Part shown: positions 7,207 through 13,980 of the stretch, one piece after another | Layout: each line of letters opens with the position of its first letter | Numbering within the stretch: position 1 is the first letter of the stretch | From: Candidatus Melainabacteria bacterium | GTDB taxonomy: Bacteria > Cyanobacteriota > Vampirovibrionia > Obscuribacterales > Obscuribacteraceae | DNA length: 64,000 nucleotides | Reading direction: 5' to 3' | Assembly (NCBI GenBank): GCA_016716405.1 | Contig: JADJWK010000002.1 | Span: 186,001-250,000 of the forward strand | Translations under genes and position numbers: made by a program | Notes under the pieces: model-generated | What the model was told of the DNA's origin: nothing | Seen by the model: the letters and a program-made list of their open reading frames with translations, nothing else | Database searches by the model: none

Positions 7207-7598
7207 TAATTGCTCTCCAGAACCGCTACGAGATCCGATAGTCGAGCCCGGCTGATTGATAAGGGCACCAGAATTGTGTGCCCGCTCCGGAGCTCAATGC
7301 GGAAATTCTCCGGCGCTGGCTCCGAGCCTTCAACCGACGCAACATTCAAAGGCAGAAACAGCGGAGACGGCTCAACCGCCTCCAAGTGCGCTGAAGCCTC
7401 AAGTGTCCTTTTCGCAGGAGGCTTCCAAGCTGGATACCGATCTCGAACCTTTTGCTGCCAGTAGTAAAACTTGCGGATGGTGACATTGTTTCGCTCGCAG
7501 AAAGCCTCTACCGACTCTTGCCCCTGGCGGCAGTCCTCGATTAGTTTCTTCCAGTAGCGGATCTCTCGATTCTTCAACTCTCTCTGCCGCTTGTTCAT
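7206..7598 (-). CDS. tnpA: IS66 accessory protein TnpA (Orf1)
   Basis: The 130-residue basic protein has a helix-turn-helix-like N-terminal half (YWKKLIEDCRQGQESVEAFC, then ERNNVTIRKFYYWQQKVRDR), typical of IS66 Orf1, which probably binds the element ends. A proline-rich linker leads to a beta-rich C-terminus (ENFRIELRSGHTILVPL). The frame is intact and ends in the TAATG overlap with tnpB. It starts about 50 bases inside the element terminus. Confidence 0.88.
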   Translation of the reverse strand: MNKRQRELKNREIRYWKKLIEDCRQGQESVEAFCERNNVTIRKFYYWQQKVRDRYPAWKPPAKRTLEASAHLEAVEPSPLFLPLNVASVEGSEPAPENFRIELRSGHTILVPLSISRARLSDLVAVLESN

Positions 7599-7650
7599 GC
7601 TTCCTCCGAGCTATCGGAGAAGGATCTCACGATCCTTTTCGCGGCGCTAG

Positions 7651-7673
7651 ATGTGGTTCACCGGACGGATACT
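7651..7673 (-). repeat. IS66 terminal inverted repeat (tnpA side)
   Basis: On the minus strand the end reads GTATCCGTCCGGTGAACCAC, matching the common IS66-family end (GTAAGCGTCCGGTGAA...) except around positions 4-6. It fixes the outer boundary of the element near 7673. No matching end was found at the truncated side. Confidence 0.6.
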
Positions 7674-7982
7674 CAATACTCTCTTCCATCTTCCAGTACA
7701 ATGATATATATTGATGCGCAGATAGAGTTTATGAAAAATTCCCAAAAGCTAAAGTACTGTTTTTTCTTTCTCTTAGGTCTCACCTTTCTTTTCTTTGTTT
7801 GCCTTTATCTTCATATGGCTTCAATGATTCTTAGGGGTCCCTTTGTTTTTATAGTTTTTATTGATGGACTTGCCAACTAGTATTCCGTTCGGATAATACG
7901 GCCCTGTTGCAAAAACCGACTAGATTTCCAAATTCGGGTTCCGACATTTTCTCGGTCAAAATCCCCCTAAGCTACTTGACAT

Positions 7983-8006
7983 TTGACAGAAGCAGGTTTC
8001 TGTCAA
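7983..8006. promoter_or_regulatory. Recombination-core-like dyad upstream of the tyrosine recombinase
   Basis: TTGACAGAA and TTCTGTCAA form a perfect 9-base inverted repeat around a 6-base spacer (gcaggt). Short inverted arms around a 6-8 base spacer are the layout of core sites for tyrosine recombinases (Xer, Cre, phage Int). It lies 104 bases upstream of an integrase-family gene. This supports a candidate attachment or resolution site, though an operator would look similar. Confidence 0.4.
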
Positions 8007-8063
8007 CTTGAGAATCCAGTTATATGACCGTTTCCGGCTTGGCTCTCTTTTTTTACCCTGTTA

Positions 8064-8103
8064 TACTTGACGAAAGCTGCATATTCGAAGAGGTCGTCAA
8101 GTA
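8064..8103. repeat. 10-base inverted repeat in the recombinase leader
   Basis: TACTTGACGA (8064-8073) and TCGTCAAGTA (8094-8103) are perfect reverse complements separated by 20 bases, ending 6 bases before the recombinase ATG. The TACTTGAC half also occurs at 7973-7980. The dyad may be a protein-binding site for autoregulation or an RNA hairpin that sequesters the start. Confidence 0.5.
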
Positions 8104-8109
8104 ACTTTC

Positions 8110-8670
8110 ATGGCCGGACAAGCCCGGATTTTAACCCCCCGAGAGATATCTGCAATCTTCAAAGTCCTGCAAAGACCTAGAGACAAAGCCATTTTCGCTG
8201 TCGGCATCTACACCGGCTTGAGAGTTGGCGAGATCGTCAGTCTGAGAACCGATCAGCTTTTCAGCGATGCCGGCAATGTCAGACACATCCTTAAAGTAAA
8301 GCGCACCAAGAAGAAAAACACCGTATTCAACGACATTCCAGTGCATCCAAAGTTGAAGAAGGCACTGTCTGATTATCACGATGATATCGAATTAGGTGCC
8401 TGGCTCTTCCCTTCCGAGACCTCATCCAGCGGCCACTTGACCCGAGCACAAGCACACAATATTCTGACCGCTGCTTTCCAGATGCTCGCCCTGGACGATG
8501 CATCAACCCACTCAATGCGCCGCACCTGCCTCACGAACATGAGCCGCGCCGGCGTCCCTCTTCGAACCATTCAGGAGATCTCAGGCCATGCAAGTCTCAG
8601 CGATCTCCAAACGTACCTGGCTGTCGACCCTGATGATACGCGGCGTGCCATCAATTTGCTTCGGTACTAG
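8110..8670 (+). CDS. Tyrosine recombinase, catalytic domain only
   Basis: The 186-residue protein is a phage-integrase-type catalytic domain with all expected residues: Arg38 (TGLRVGEI), a Lys in the beta-hairpin (VKRTKKKN), His134 and Arg137 (HSMRR), His160 (GHAS) and the nucleophile Tyr169 (TYLAV). It lacks the N-terminal SAM-like DNA-clamp domain of XerC/D or Int and is about 100 residues shorter. Upstream DNA contains inverted repeats rather than a coding remnant, so this may be a genuine minimal recombinase. No ribosome-binding site is visible before the ATG. The setting (IS remnant, AT-rich flank, repeats) marks it as part of a mobile island. Confidence 0.88.
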   Translation: MAGQARILTPREISAIFKVLQRPRDKAIFAVGIYTGLRVGEIVSLRTDQLFSDAGNVRHILKVKRTKKKNTVFNDIPVHPKLKKALSDYHDDIELGAWLFPSETSSSGHLTRAQAHNILTAAFQMLALDDASTHSMRRTCLTNMSRAGVPLRTIQEISGHASLSDLQTYLAVDPDDTRRAINLLRY

Positions 8671-8688
8671 TCAACTTTCCCTAAAACA

Positions 8689-8910
8689 ATGACTGAGAAC
8701 ATTCTCTTGCCACCTGTCAAACTCCTGGCTGCCGGGGATTTCTCTGTCCCTACTTTACCTAAAATGGTCTATTTCGGTAAAGATACTGCGGACCAAATCG
8801 GTAGTGCAAATCTCGATTTCGATCTGAACGGCTTCCTCGCACTGCTATCTAGTCAGCGCAAATTCGGATGCCTAACACGCAACTCACCATTCATCTATCT
8901 CGCCGGGTAG
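8689..8910 (+). CDS. Possible small ORF after the recombinase, unknown
   Basis: A 73-codon frame starts 18 bases after the recombinase stop (MTENILLPPVKLLAAGDFSV...). It has no ribosome-binding site, no recognisable motif and no membrane segment. It could be a small gene co-transcribed with the recombinase, a fragment of a degraded gene, or a chance frame. Called only because of position and orientation. Confidence 0.2.
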   Translation: MTENILLPPVKLLAAGDFSVPTLPKMVYFGKDTADQIGSANLDFDLNGFLALLSSQRKFGCLTRNSPFIYLAG

Positions 8911-8978
8911 GCTCAGGCTGACAATGTCCTGTTTCGATGGAGTCATTGATTGGGCAGGTAAGGACTCATTGAAGACCT

Positions 8979-9034
8979 GGTTCAAGGGTAGTGACAGTGC
9001 TGGCTGGGAGGCGCACTATCACTTCCCTTGAACC
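8979..9034. repeat. Long hairpin, 22-base arms with two mismatches
   Basis: The left arm at 8979-9000 and the right arm at 9013-9034 are reverse complements at 20 of 22 positions, separated by 12 bases (tggctgggaggc). The arms begin GGTTCAAGGG and end CCCTTGAACC. No T-run follows in either direction, so it is not a standard terminator. It could be the core of a small inverted-repeat element or a structured RNA. Confidence 0.7.
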
Positions 9035-9377
9035 TTCAGCGCCGCATAGACGGATGCATGTGCATAGAGTCGGCCAACGCCCGGCGCTAATTTCTACCGG
9101 GCAGGCGCAGCCTGAGAAGGACGTTCACGAACTTGTGAGTGAAGGCAGGATAAAGGAGATAGTGCCGATGGTGGAATAGCCGGCTCTCACTGGATCTATG
9201 CACACTAACAAATTAGGACGCATCATAAATAGTGCACTATCAAATGCCGAAGCGCACTATTGGTGGTGTTTTAACACAATAACTGATTTTCAAAATTTGG
9301 ACGGAACATGCCGCTATAGCATGAAAAGTGTCCTCTTTGTTAGTGCCTTATATTCAGACTCAGGGAGCGATTATAGT

Positions 9378-9398
9378 CCTGATATTTTCCACTTTTCA
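9378..9398 (+). repeat. 21-base direct repeat, copy 1
   Basis: cctgatattttccacttttca here recurs at 9647-9667 with one mismatch (c to a). The 269-base spacing and AT-rich unit differ from the surrounding genome. Possible target-duplication, recombination footprint or binding site. Confidence 0.6.
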
Positions 9399-9646
9399 CC
9401 TTCTCGAGTCAGTTCGATTTTTCTTGCGTGACTCAGGACTTCGTTGGTCGCGTCGACGACCTTATTCCTGGCGAACATAGTATCGATGGAATCCGATTTG
9501 GCTTACCTGATCTGCTTCGACAAGCGGGACTGATAGTCGACGATCTGATTTCACCGTTTTAATGAATCTTCTTCATCAGACCCGGAGTTCGGCTCTTTGT
9601 TGGTCTGTTAGTGTCTGAAAATCCCAGCCGGGCGGCATGTACCGCC

Positions 9647-9667
9647 CCTGATATTTTCCAATTTTCA
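9647..9667 (+). repeat. 21-base direct repeat, copy 2
   Basis: cctgatattttccaattttca matches the copy at 9378-9398 at 20 of 21 positions. It lies immediately 3' of a small GC hairpin (GGGCGG...CCGCCC, 9630-9647). Confidence 0.6.
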
Positions 9668-9802
9668 TTAGCGGAGTGAAGTGAATTCACGACCCTATCG
9701 AGGCTAAGACTCGTTGCGTGCCAATGCTTTGGTGTTATTTTCAGGGTTTCCTTTAATTGTGTTATTTCGTGTGCCAAAATAGGCACGAGTTCGATCTTTT
9801 GG

Positions 9803-10999
9803 ATGTCGAGGATGACTGAGGACGAAGTTAAGCGGGCTGATGAAGCATACGCCCTTGCTATCGAGCGAGAAGACTATGCGGCTGCGATTGAGGCTCTTGA
9901 CTCTTCGATAGAGCTGAGCTCTTCGTCAGCATCGACATTTCGCAATCGAGCGGATGCATACGTCAAGTTAGGCAATGACGTGCGTGCTCTGGAAGACTAT
10001 CACAGGGCTGTTGAGTTGGACGGCAAGGATGAGGGCGTCTATAGGAAGCGTGGATCTTCTTACTTCAGTTTGAATATGCTCGATGCTGCGCTTACCGATT
10101 TCAACCAAGCAATCGCTCTTAAGGATGACGACTCAGCGGCTTACTATAATCGTGGATGCTTGTATTTAGAGTTGAAGGATTATGCTGCTGCAATCGATGA
10201 TTTTACACGGGCTATAGAGATCGACCCTGGAGGCGGTTCTGCATATGGCAATCGTGGCAATTGCTACGACCTGATTGGTGACTTTCAGAAGGCCGTCGGG
10301 GACTTTGATAGGGCAATAGAAGTTAATGCGGAAGATGTATTCGCTTACTTCAATCGTGGCAATGACTATTTCAAGCTCGAGCAATATGAGCGCGCTATAG
10401 AGAGCTATAGCCTTGGACTTTCACTTGCACCTGGCGAGGAGCGGCTCTTGCTTCAACGGGCTCGCGCTTACAGCAAGAACGAAGAATACGAGCAGGCTAT
10501 TGCTGATTATTCCGCGCTGGTTGACGCGAATTCAGATTTTACGATTTATGCTCTGTTAGAGCGGGCCGAGGCTCATGTCAAATTGGGAAGAGACGATTTT
10601 GCCGAGGAGGATCGACACAGGGCCAAAGAAGAGGCTGTCTTTTACGAGCGTCTGCAGCATCACACGGCGCTTGATGAGCAATTGATTGCACAGATGAGGA
10701 GTATGGGTGATTCGTTAGACGTAGCCCGAGTGATCGATCACTTGTTTGTCTGTTCGCCTTCAAATAGTGAGGATCTTAAGCGGAGACTGGAGATGCTTGG
10801 ATTCGATGTTGTTGTTAAGGAAGCAGGTTTCTCGAGATCGAAGAAGACAACTGTCGAGTTCCAGGAAAAGGCCACGCCCAATCAGATGAGGGAACGGTCT
10901 AGGCAGTTTGTCCGGATTGCTTTTGAGTGCGGTGCCTCATACGATGGGTGGGGATGCAATATCGTTAATGGGATCAGAGCTGATGCACCAGGAAAGTAG
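9803..10999 (+). CDS. TPR protein with C-terminal RraB-like domain
   Basis: Residues 10-270 are about eight tetratricopeptide repeats (units such as AAYYNRGCLYLELKDYAAAI). The C-terminal 100 residues resemble RraB, the protein inhibitor of RNase E: an HLFVCSPSNSEDLKRRLEML segment (helix after a beta strand), a GFDVVV strand, an RQFVRIAFECG helix and the terminal YDGWG motif that marks the RraB/DUF695-like fold. No signal peptide, so cytoplasmic. A TPR platform could bring this domain to a client; RNase E inhibition is only a family-based guess. The start has no clear ribosome-binding site; an alternative ATG is at 9812. Confidence 0.75.
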   Translation: MSRMTEDEVKRADEAYALAIEREDYAAAIEALDSSIELSSSSASTFRNRADAYVKLGNDVRALEDYHRAVELDGKDEGVYRKRGSSYFSLNMLDAALTDFNQAIALKDDDSAAYYNRGCLYLELKDYAAAIDDFTRAIEIDPGGGSAYGNRGNCYDLIGDFQKAVGDFDRAIEVNAEDVFAYFNRGNDYFKLEQYERAIESYSLGLSLAPGEERLLLQRARAYSKNEEYEQAIADYSALVDANSDFTIYALLERAEAHVKLGRDDFAEEDRHRAKEEAVFYERLQHHTALDEQLIAQMRSMGDSLDVARVIDHLFVCSPSNSEDLKRRLEMLGFDVVVKEAGFSRSKKTTVEFQEKATPNQMRERSRQFVRIAFECGASYDGWGCNIVNGIRADAPGK

Positions 11000-11041
11000 T
11001 TCGCGAGGCTCTCGGTGTTCATTTTGTAAGAGGTCAGGAAA

Positions 11042-11569
11042 TTGTTGAAGCGCGCAATTAAGGTAATGATTTTAACTTTCACTGCATTTGTTGCGTCCAG
11101 TTTCCTAGCTGTAGCAGCTGAAAACCGATACTCAGAATCGGACAAGCAAAATGCTAGACACTTGTGGGCCGCGGCGGTAAAGAAAGGGGACTACGTCCGG
11201 GTTATGCTAAGGGAGGTTCATCTGCCGTCAAAGACTGCCGGAAAGGTAAAGGAATTTCTATTAGACAGCATCGAATTTGAATTAGTTAAAGATGATCTGC
11301 CAACAGAAGGATACGGTGATTATTGGACTCGAGGGTATAGCATTTTGAAGGAAGTTGTTCGCTCGAGCAAGAAGGAGTTATCATCAGAAGAGGTCCATGG
11401 AATATTCTCGCGATATTATCTTCTGGCCAAGAACGTAGCTCAAGCCTATTCTCAATACAAAGCTTCTTTCAATGCTTCTAAGGGGCGGCGACAGATATTG
11501 AGAGACAAGTTAGTTCAACTGGCAGGAGAGAGGTCAGTTAGGAGGCTGGATGCAGCGCTTGGGCAATAG
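11042..11569 (+). CDS. Exported protein of unknown function
   Basis: The 175-residue product starts at a TTG (or at the ATG at 11066, preceded by TTAAGG) and has a typical Sec signal peptide: basic KRAIK, a hydrophobic core ILTFTAFVASSFLAV and an AAA-E cleavage area. The mature part is helical and charged with no cysteines and no recognised family. It lies about 40 bases after the TPR-RraB gene and could be co-transcribed. Codon use is less GC-biased than in the core genes. Confidence 0.6.
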   Translation: MLKRAIKVMILTFTAFVASSFLAVAAENRYSESDKQNARHLWAAAVKKGDYVRVMLREVHLPSKTAGKVKEFLLDSIEFELVKDDLPTEGYGDYWTRGYSILKEVVRSSKKELSSEEVHGIFSRYYLLAKNVAQAYSQYKASFNASKGRRQILRDKLVQLAGERSVRRLDAALGQ

Positions 11570-11593
11570 CCCGACCGAAATGACTAACAGCTG

Positions 11594-12145
11594 TCATTGT
11601 TTGGATTCACTTGAGTTTTTTCGACGCAAGATGAAGTTTTCTGCTGCGGAAGTCAAAGTCGGCTCGAAGCCGTTATCATCGACGCCGTGAAATTTGAATC
11701 TACTTCCCAGGTCGTAGTGGTGCATTTTCCCTGGTACGAGCGCAAGGACAAATGGTTCGTTGTTCATGCTTTGAGCAGAGACGTTATACATTTGACCTTT
11801 ATCTAGTTCGATAACGTAGACAGCGGTGCCATGCTTGCCGATACCATCATAAATAGCTCCGAAGTGTCCCCTTAGCTCGACGCACCTTTTGTCAGCGCCC
11901 TCTATGGATAGGGTTTTCAAAAAATCTTCGTTGCTTACGTTTGTGCCGGGCCACTTCGAGAAGTACCAGACCGCATAGAGTCCGGATGCCAGATAAGTCT
12001 GTCGTATTCCCGGCATCAAAAATTTCTTTGTCCGCAGGGAAAACATCTGCGCACTCGTTTGAAAACCATATGCAGTGGCTAAGACGATTGCGAAAAGAGC
12101 GCAAGGAAGCATAGGCGGTAGCTTCTTGGAGGCTGGAAATTTCAC
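11594..12145 (-). CDS. Membrane-anchored protein of unknown function
   Basis: The 183-residue protein has a hydrophobic N-terminal segment (MLPCALFAIVLATAYGF, about residues 12-28) that may be an anchor, with a second moderately hydrophobic stretch (IRQTYLASGLYAVWYF). The rest has a beta-rich look (GTAVYVIELDKGQMYNVSA) and is probably periplasmic. No family recognised. It is convergent with the exported protein gene, 24 bases between their stops. Confidence 0.6.
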   Translation of the reverse strand: MKFPASKKLPPMLPCALFAIVLATAYGFQTSAQMFSLRTKKFLMPGIRQTYLASGLYAVWYFSKWPGTNVSNEDFLKTLSIEGADKRCVELRGHFGAIYDGIGKHGTAVYVIELDKGQMYNVSAQSMNNEPFVLALVPGKMHHYDLGSRFKFHGVDDNGFEPTLTSAAENFILRRKNSSESKQ

Positions 12146-12302
12146 TGGCAGGCTCTCGTTCTGGTCCTTAGTCTTATTCTAGTCCGACGGACCGGGGCTC
12201 GGCTCACCGACCAACAGTTTGTTGATTTCAGGCGATGTGAACTAATCTGACTTTCTCTCGAATAGGCCACCCATGGGCCGCCGACAGATGTCCCATCCCC
12301 CA

Positions 12303-12334
12303 AAAGAAAAACGACCCGCATCTGCCGAGTCGTT
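12303..12334 (-). terminator. Rho-independent terminator after tRNA-Arg
   Basis: On the minus strand AACGACTC pairs with GGGTCGTT (8 pairs, one G-T) around a 9-base loop, followed by TTTTTCTTTT. It starts 22 bases after the tRNA 3' end, as expected for a monocistronic tRNA. Confidence 0.8.
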
Positions 12335-12355
12335 ATCTCACTTGCTTCGATTACC

Positions 12356-12429
12356 CCTGCCCGGCTGGATTCGAACCAGCGACCTCATGGTTCGTAGCCA
12401 TGCACTCTATCCAGCTGAGCTACGGGCAG
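12356..12429 (-). tRNA. tRNA-Arg (anticodon ACG)
   Basis: The minus strand folds into a full cloverleaf: acceptor stem CTGCCCG/CGGGCAG (7 pairs), D-stem GCTC/GAGT, anticodon stem CATGG/CCATG with loop CTACGAA (anticodon ACG), variable AGGTC, and T-arm GCTGG-TTCGAAT-CCAGC. The discriminator is G and the CCA tail is not encoded. It reads CGN arginine codons after adenosine-to-inosine editing by TadA. Accessory DNA lies on its downstream side, a common integration arrangement, though no duplicated tRNA end was seen. Confidence 0.96.
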
Positions 12430-12599
12430 ATGTCTCTCGGGTGTTTCACCCATGGATTATGCATATTACCACAGCGCCAGAGGGTTTCGGCAGAGTTGTG
12501 GAGCTGTGTGAACAGCCCGGCGCCGATAATACAGGTATTGCCGGATTGGACCTCGAGAATGTCCGGGATATATACGAAAAGCAACGAGATGTTGAGCGC

Positions 12600-12649
12600 C
12601 GTAAAGTCCTGTATTTACGGGACTTTACGCCGGATCCGGGAGCCCGGAT
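12600..12649. repeat. Two adjacent perfect dyads upstream of a small gene
   Basis: CGTAAAGTCC (12600-12609) pairs with GGACTTTACG (12620-12629), a 10-base stem with a 10-base loop. It is followed at once by ATCCGGG-AG-CCCGGAT (12634-12649), a near-perfect 16-base palindrome. No T-run follows. They occupy the otherwise empty 12430-12751 interval, about 100 bases before the next start codon, and may be operator sites or a leader structure. Confidence 0.6.
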
Positions 12650-12751
12650 GCGAAGAGCTTTCTAATCTTACTTTTCAGCCATTGCACTCCGTACTTGACT
12701 GCCGCATAATGCAAACTTCTGCGATGCGACGTAGTTGGAGGTCCCACCAGT

Positions 12752-13087
12752 ATGACGGATAAGCTGAAGCCGGTCGGCGCACATGCCCAGGAGGGTGCGA
12801 TGACTTCAGAAGCTGTCGATGGTAAGAAGAATGCAGGTTTGCTCGACTTCTCGCCGATTGCGGACGAGCATCAAGCAAGCATGCTGGCTGGCTTTGTTGG
12901 CAAACCCGCAATGGCTAACGGTCCCATTATTATCGACGAGGACGAGCTCCTCCGGGACTTCTCGCAGTGGCTGGAGATGGTGACCAGCCTCCGTAATGAC
13001 GATGACGCCATGAAGGTGTATGACACCGATAATGTGGCGTCTTCGCAGGCGGCCGAATCGGCTCAGACCACGCAATCAGCCGACTAG
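12752..13087 (+). CDS. Small acidic hypothetical protein
   Basis: The 111-residue protein has no signal peptide or membrane segment. Its centre (PIIIDEDELLRDFSQWLEMV) is probably helical, and both ends are Ala/Ser/Asp/Gln-rich and likely disordered. GGAGG lies about 10 bases before the ATG. No family recognised. It follows the pair of dyads described at 12600-12649, which could regulate it. Confidence 0.55.
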   Translation: MTDKLKPVGAHAQEGAMTSEAVDGKKNAGLLDFSPIADEHQASMLAGFVGKPAMANGPIIIDEDELLRDFSQWLEMVTSLRNDDDAMKVYDTDNVASSQAAESAQTTQSAD

Positions 13088-13122
13088 CGGGATTTTATTG
13101 GAGAGCCCCAGCCCGGGCCAGC

Positions 13123-13752
13123 TTACCTGCCGCCGCGCCCGCGAGCCCAGTGCAGGACGCTGCCTCGTACTTTGGTGTCCGAACGCGCGCCTCCGCCGCC
13201 TTGAGCGTTGGCGCTATGGCTGGGTGGAGGCGCGACTTTGGGATCGTACCCTTTATATGGCGAATAGGCCTTCGGAGTCGTGACTGCTTTCGGCGCTGCG
13301 TCGGGCTTCTTGCCCTTAGCGGCGGCTTTCTTCTTCGATGGTTTGAGATTGCCTGCTTTTGCCTGCATACCGCTGTTGAGGTTCTGCCTGACAGGCGGTG
13401 GCGCCTTGGGGACGCCGTTATTGACCTGGGGAAGCGTATTGCTGTAGCTGGGAAGAGTCTGGGAAAAGCGCTGGAAGCCTGCTCTCGGCAGAGGCATCGG
13501 GGCGCCGGGCGCCATGCCCTGGGCGCCCATCTGTCCGGGCGCTCCGCCGCCCTTGTAATTGATCACCGGTGAATCGTCGGTGATCTGAATTTGCTGGCGT
13601 GCCATATAGAAATGTCCCATATTGGGATTGGCGCTGTTGGCATTGCCGGCCCAGGCCGCTTCCCCTGCGACAAACGGCACAGCCGCCAGGGCGAAGCCCG
13701 CCAGGAGGCGGGTTATTCTGCTGTGGGTCCTGGTAAAACCGCAAATCGCCAT
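13123..13752 (-). CDS. Exported Gly/Pro-rich low-complexity protein
   Basis: The 209-residue product has a signal peptide ending AEAAWA-like (hydrophobic ITRLLAGFALAAVPFVAG, cleavage near AWAG). The mature chain is Gly-, Pro-, Asn- and Gln-rich, then strongly basic (KKKAAAKGKKPDAAPK), suggesting an extracytoplasmic unstructured protein that might bind acidic envelope polymers. The ATG at 13752 has CGGGAG upstream and gives a standard signal peptide; an ATG at 13785 would add 11 residues. No family recognised. Confidence 0.6.
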   Translation of the reverse strand: MAICGFTRTHSRITRLLAGFALAAVPFVAGEAAWAGNANSANPNMGHFYMARQQIQITDDSPVINYKGGGAPGQMGAQGMAPGAPMPLPRAGFQRFSQTLPSYSNTLPQVNNGVPKAPPPVRQNLNSGMQAKAGNLKPSKKKAAAKGKKPDAAPKAVTTPKAYSPYKGYDPKVAPPPSHSANAQGGGGARSDTKVRGSVLHWARGRGGR

Positions 13753-13980
13753 CTTCAACTCCCGAAAGTCATCTTTTCTCAACATTAATGGCTCTTAAGC
13801 CAGTTTAATCAACTGCTTACTTCGATGTCAAGGAAAGTGCCCAAAACTCGGGGTTTTGGATAAATTTCCAATTTGCCTTAAACTGTTCCGAGACGACAAG
13901 AGGCAGTTCTTTCTTAAACCCCGGCAAGGGACGGGATGCCAAGACATGCTAGACTCTGTCTTTCTCGAGCGGTCATATCA

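Larger units (their letters stand above)
6090..7673 (-). mobile_element. Decayed IS66-family insertion sequence
   Basis: The three IS66 genes lie in the usual order on the minus strand (tnpA, tnpB with a TAATG overlap, then tnpC). The tnpA-side terminus is recognisable: read outward-in it is GTATCCGTCCGGTGAACC, close to the GTAAGCGTCCGGTGAA type end of IS66 elements. The tnpC side is missing: tnpC carries a nonsense codon and homology stops near 6090, with no second terminal repeat. The element is therefore a remnant unable to move on its own. Confidence 0.8.
7674..8109. other. AT-rich, gene-poor DNA between the IS66 remnant and the recombinase gene
   Basis: About 7720-7880 is markedly T-rich compared with the rest of the window, a sign of foreign origin. 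A 75-codon frame (7653-7880) runs through it but begins inside the IS end, lacks a ribosome-binding site and is hydrophobic only because it is T-rich, so it is not called. A GGCCCTGTTGCAAAAA stretch at 7900-7915 recalls IS6-family ends but has no partner. From 7973 onward the region holds the dyads listed separately. Confidence 0.5.
8911..9802. other. Gene-free, repeat-rich accessory DNA
   Basis: Nearly 0.9 kb without a frame of normal composition; a 77-codon frame at 9198-9431 is AT-rich, without a ribosome-binding site and not believed. Visible structure includes a 22-base-arm hairpin (8979-9034), inverted repeats TGTGCATAGA/TCTATGCACA enclosing 9069-9194, a 12-base palindrome ATAGTGCACTAT (9229-9240), repeated GCACTAT motifs (9013, 9234, 9254), a 6-base-stem hairpin at 9630-9647, and a 21-base direct repeat (9378 and 9647). 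It may hold miniature-transposon debris, a structured RNA or a recombination region. Confidence 0.5.

Noticed and set aside
7653..7880. 75-codon hydrophobic frame resembling a small membrane protein
   Set aside because: Begins inside the IS66 terminus, lacks a ribosome-binding site, and its hydrophobicity follows from the T-rich DNA.
7900..7915. GGCCCTGTTGCAAAAA as an IS6-family terminal repeat
   Set aside because: Only one short match, with no inverted partner or transposase nearby.
9198..9431. 77-codon frame in accessory DNA
   Set aside because: No ribosome-binding site, no motif, and it runs through palindromes and the direct repeat.
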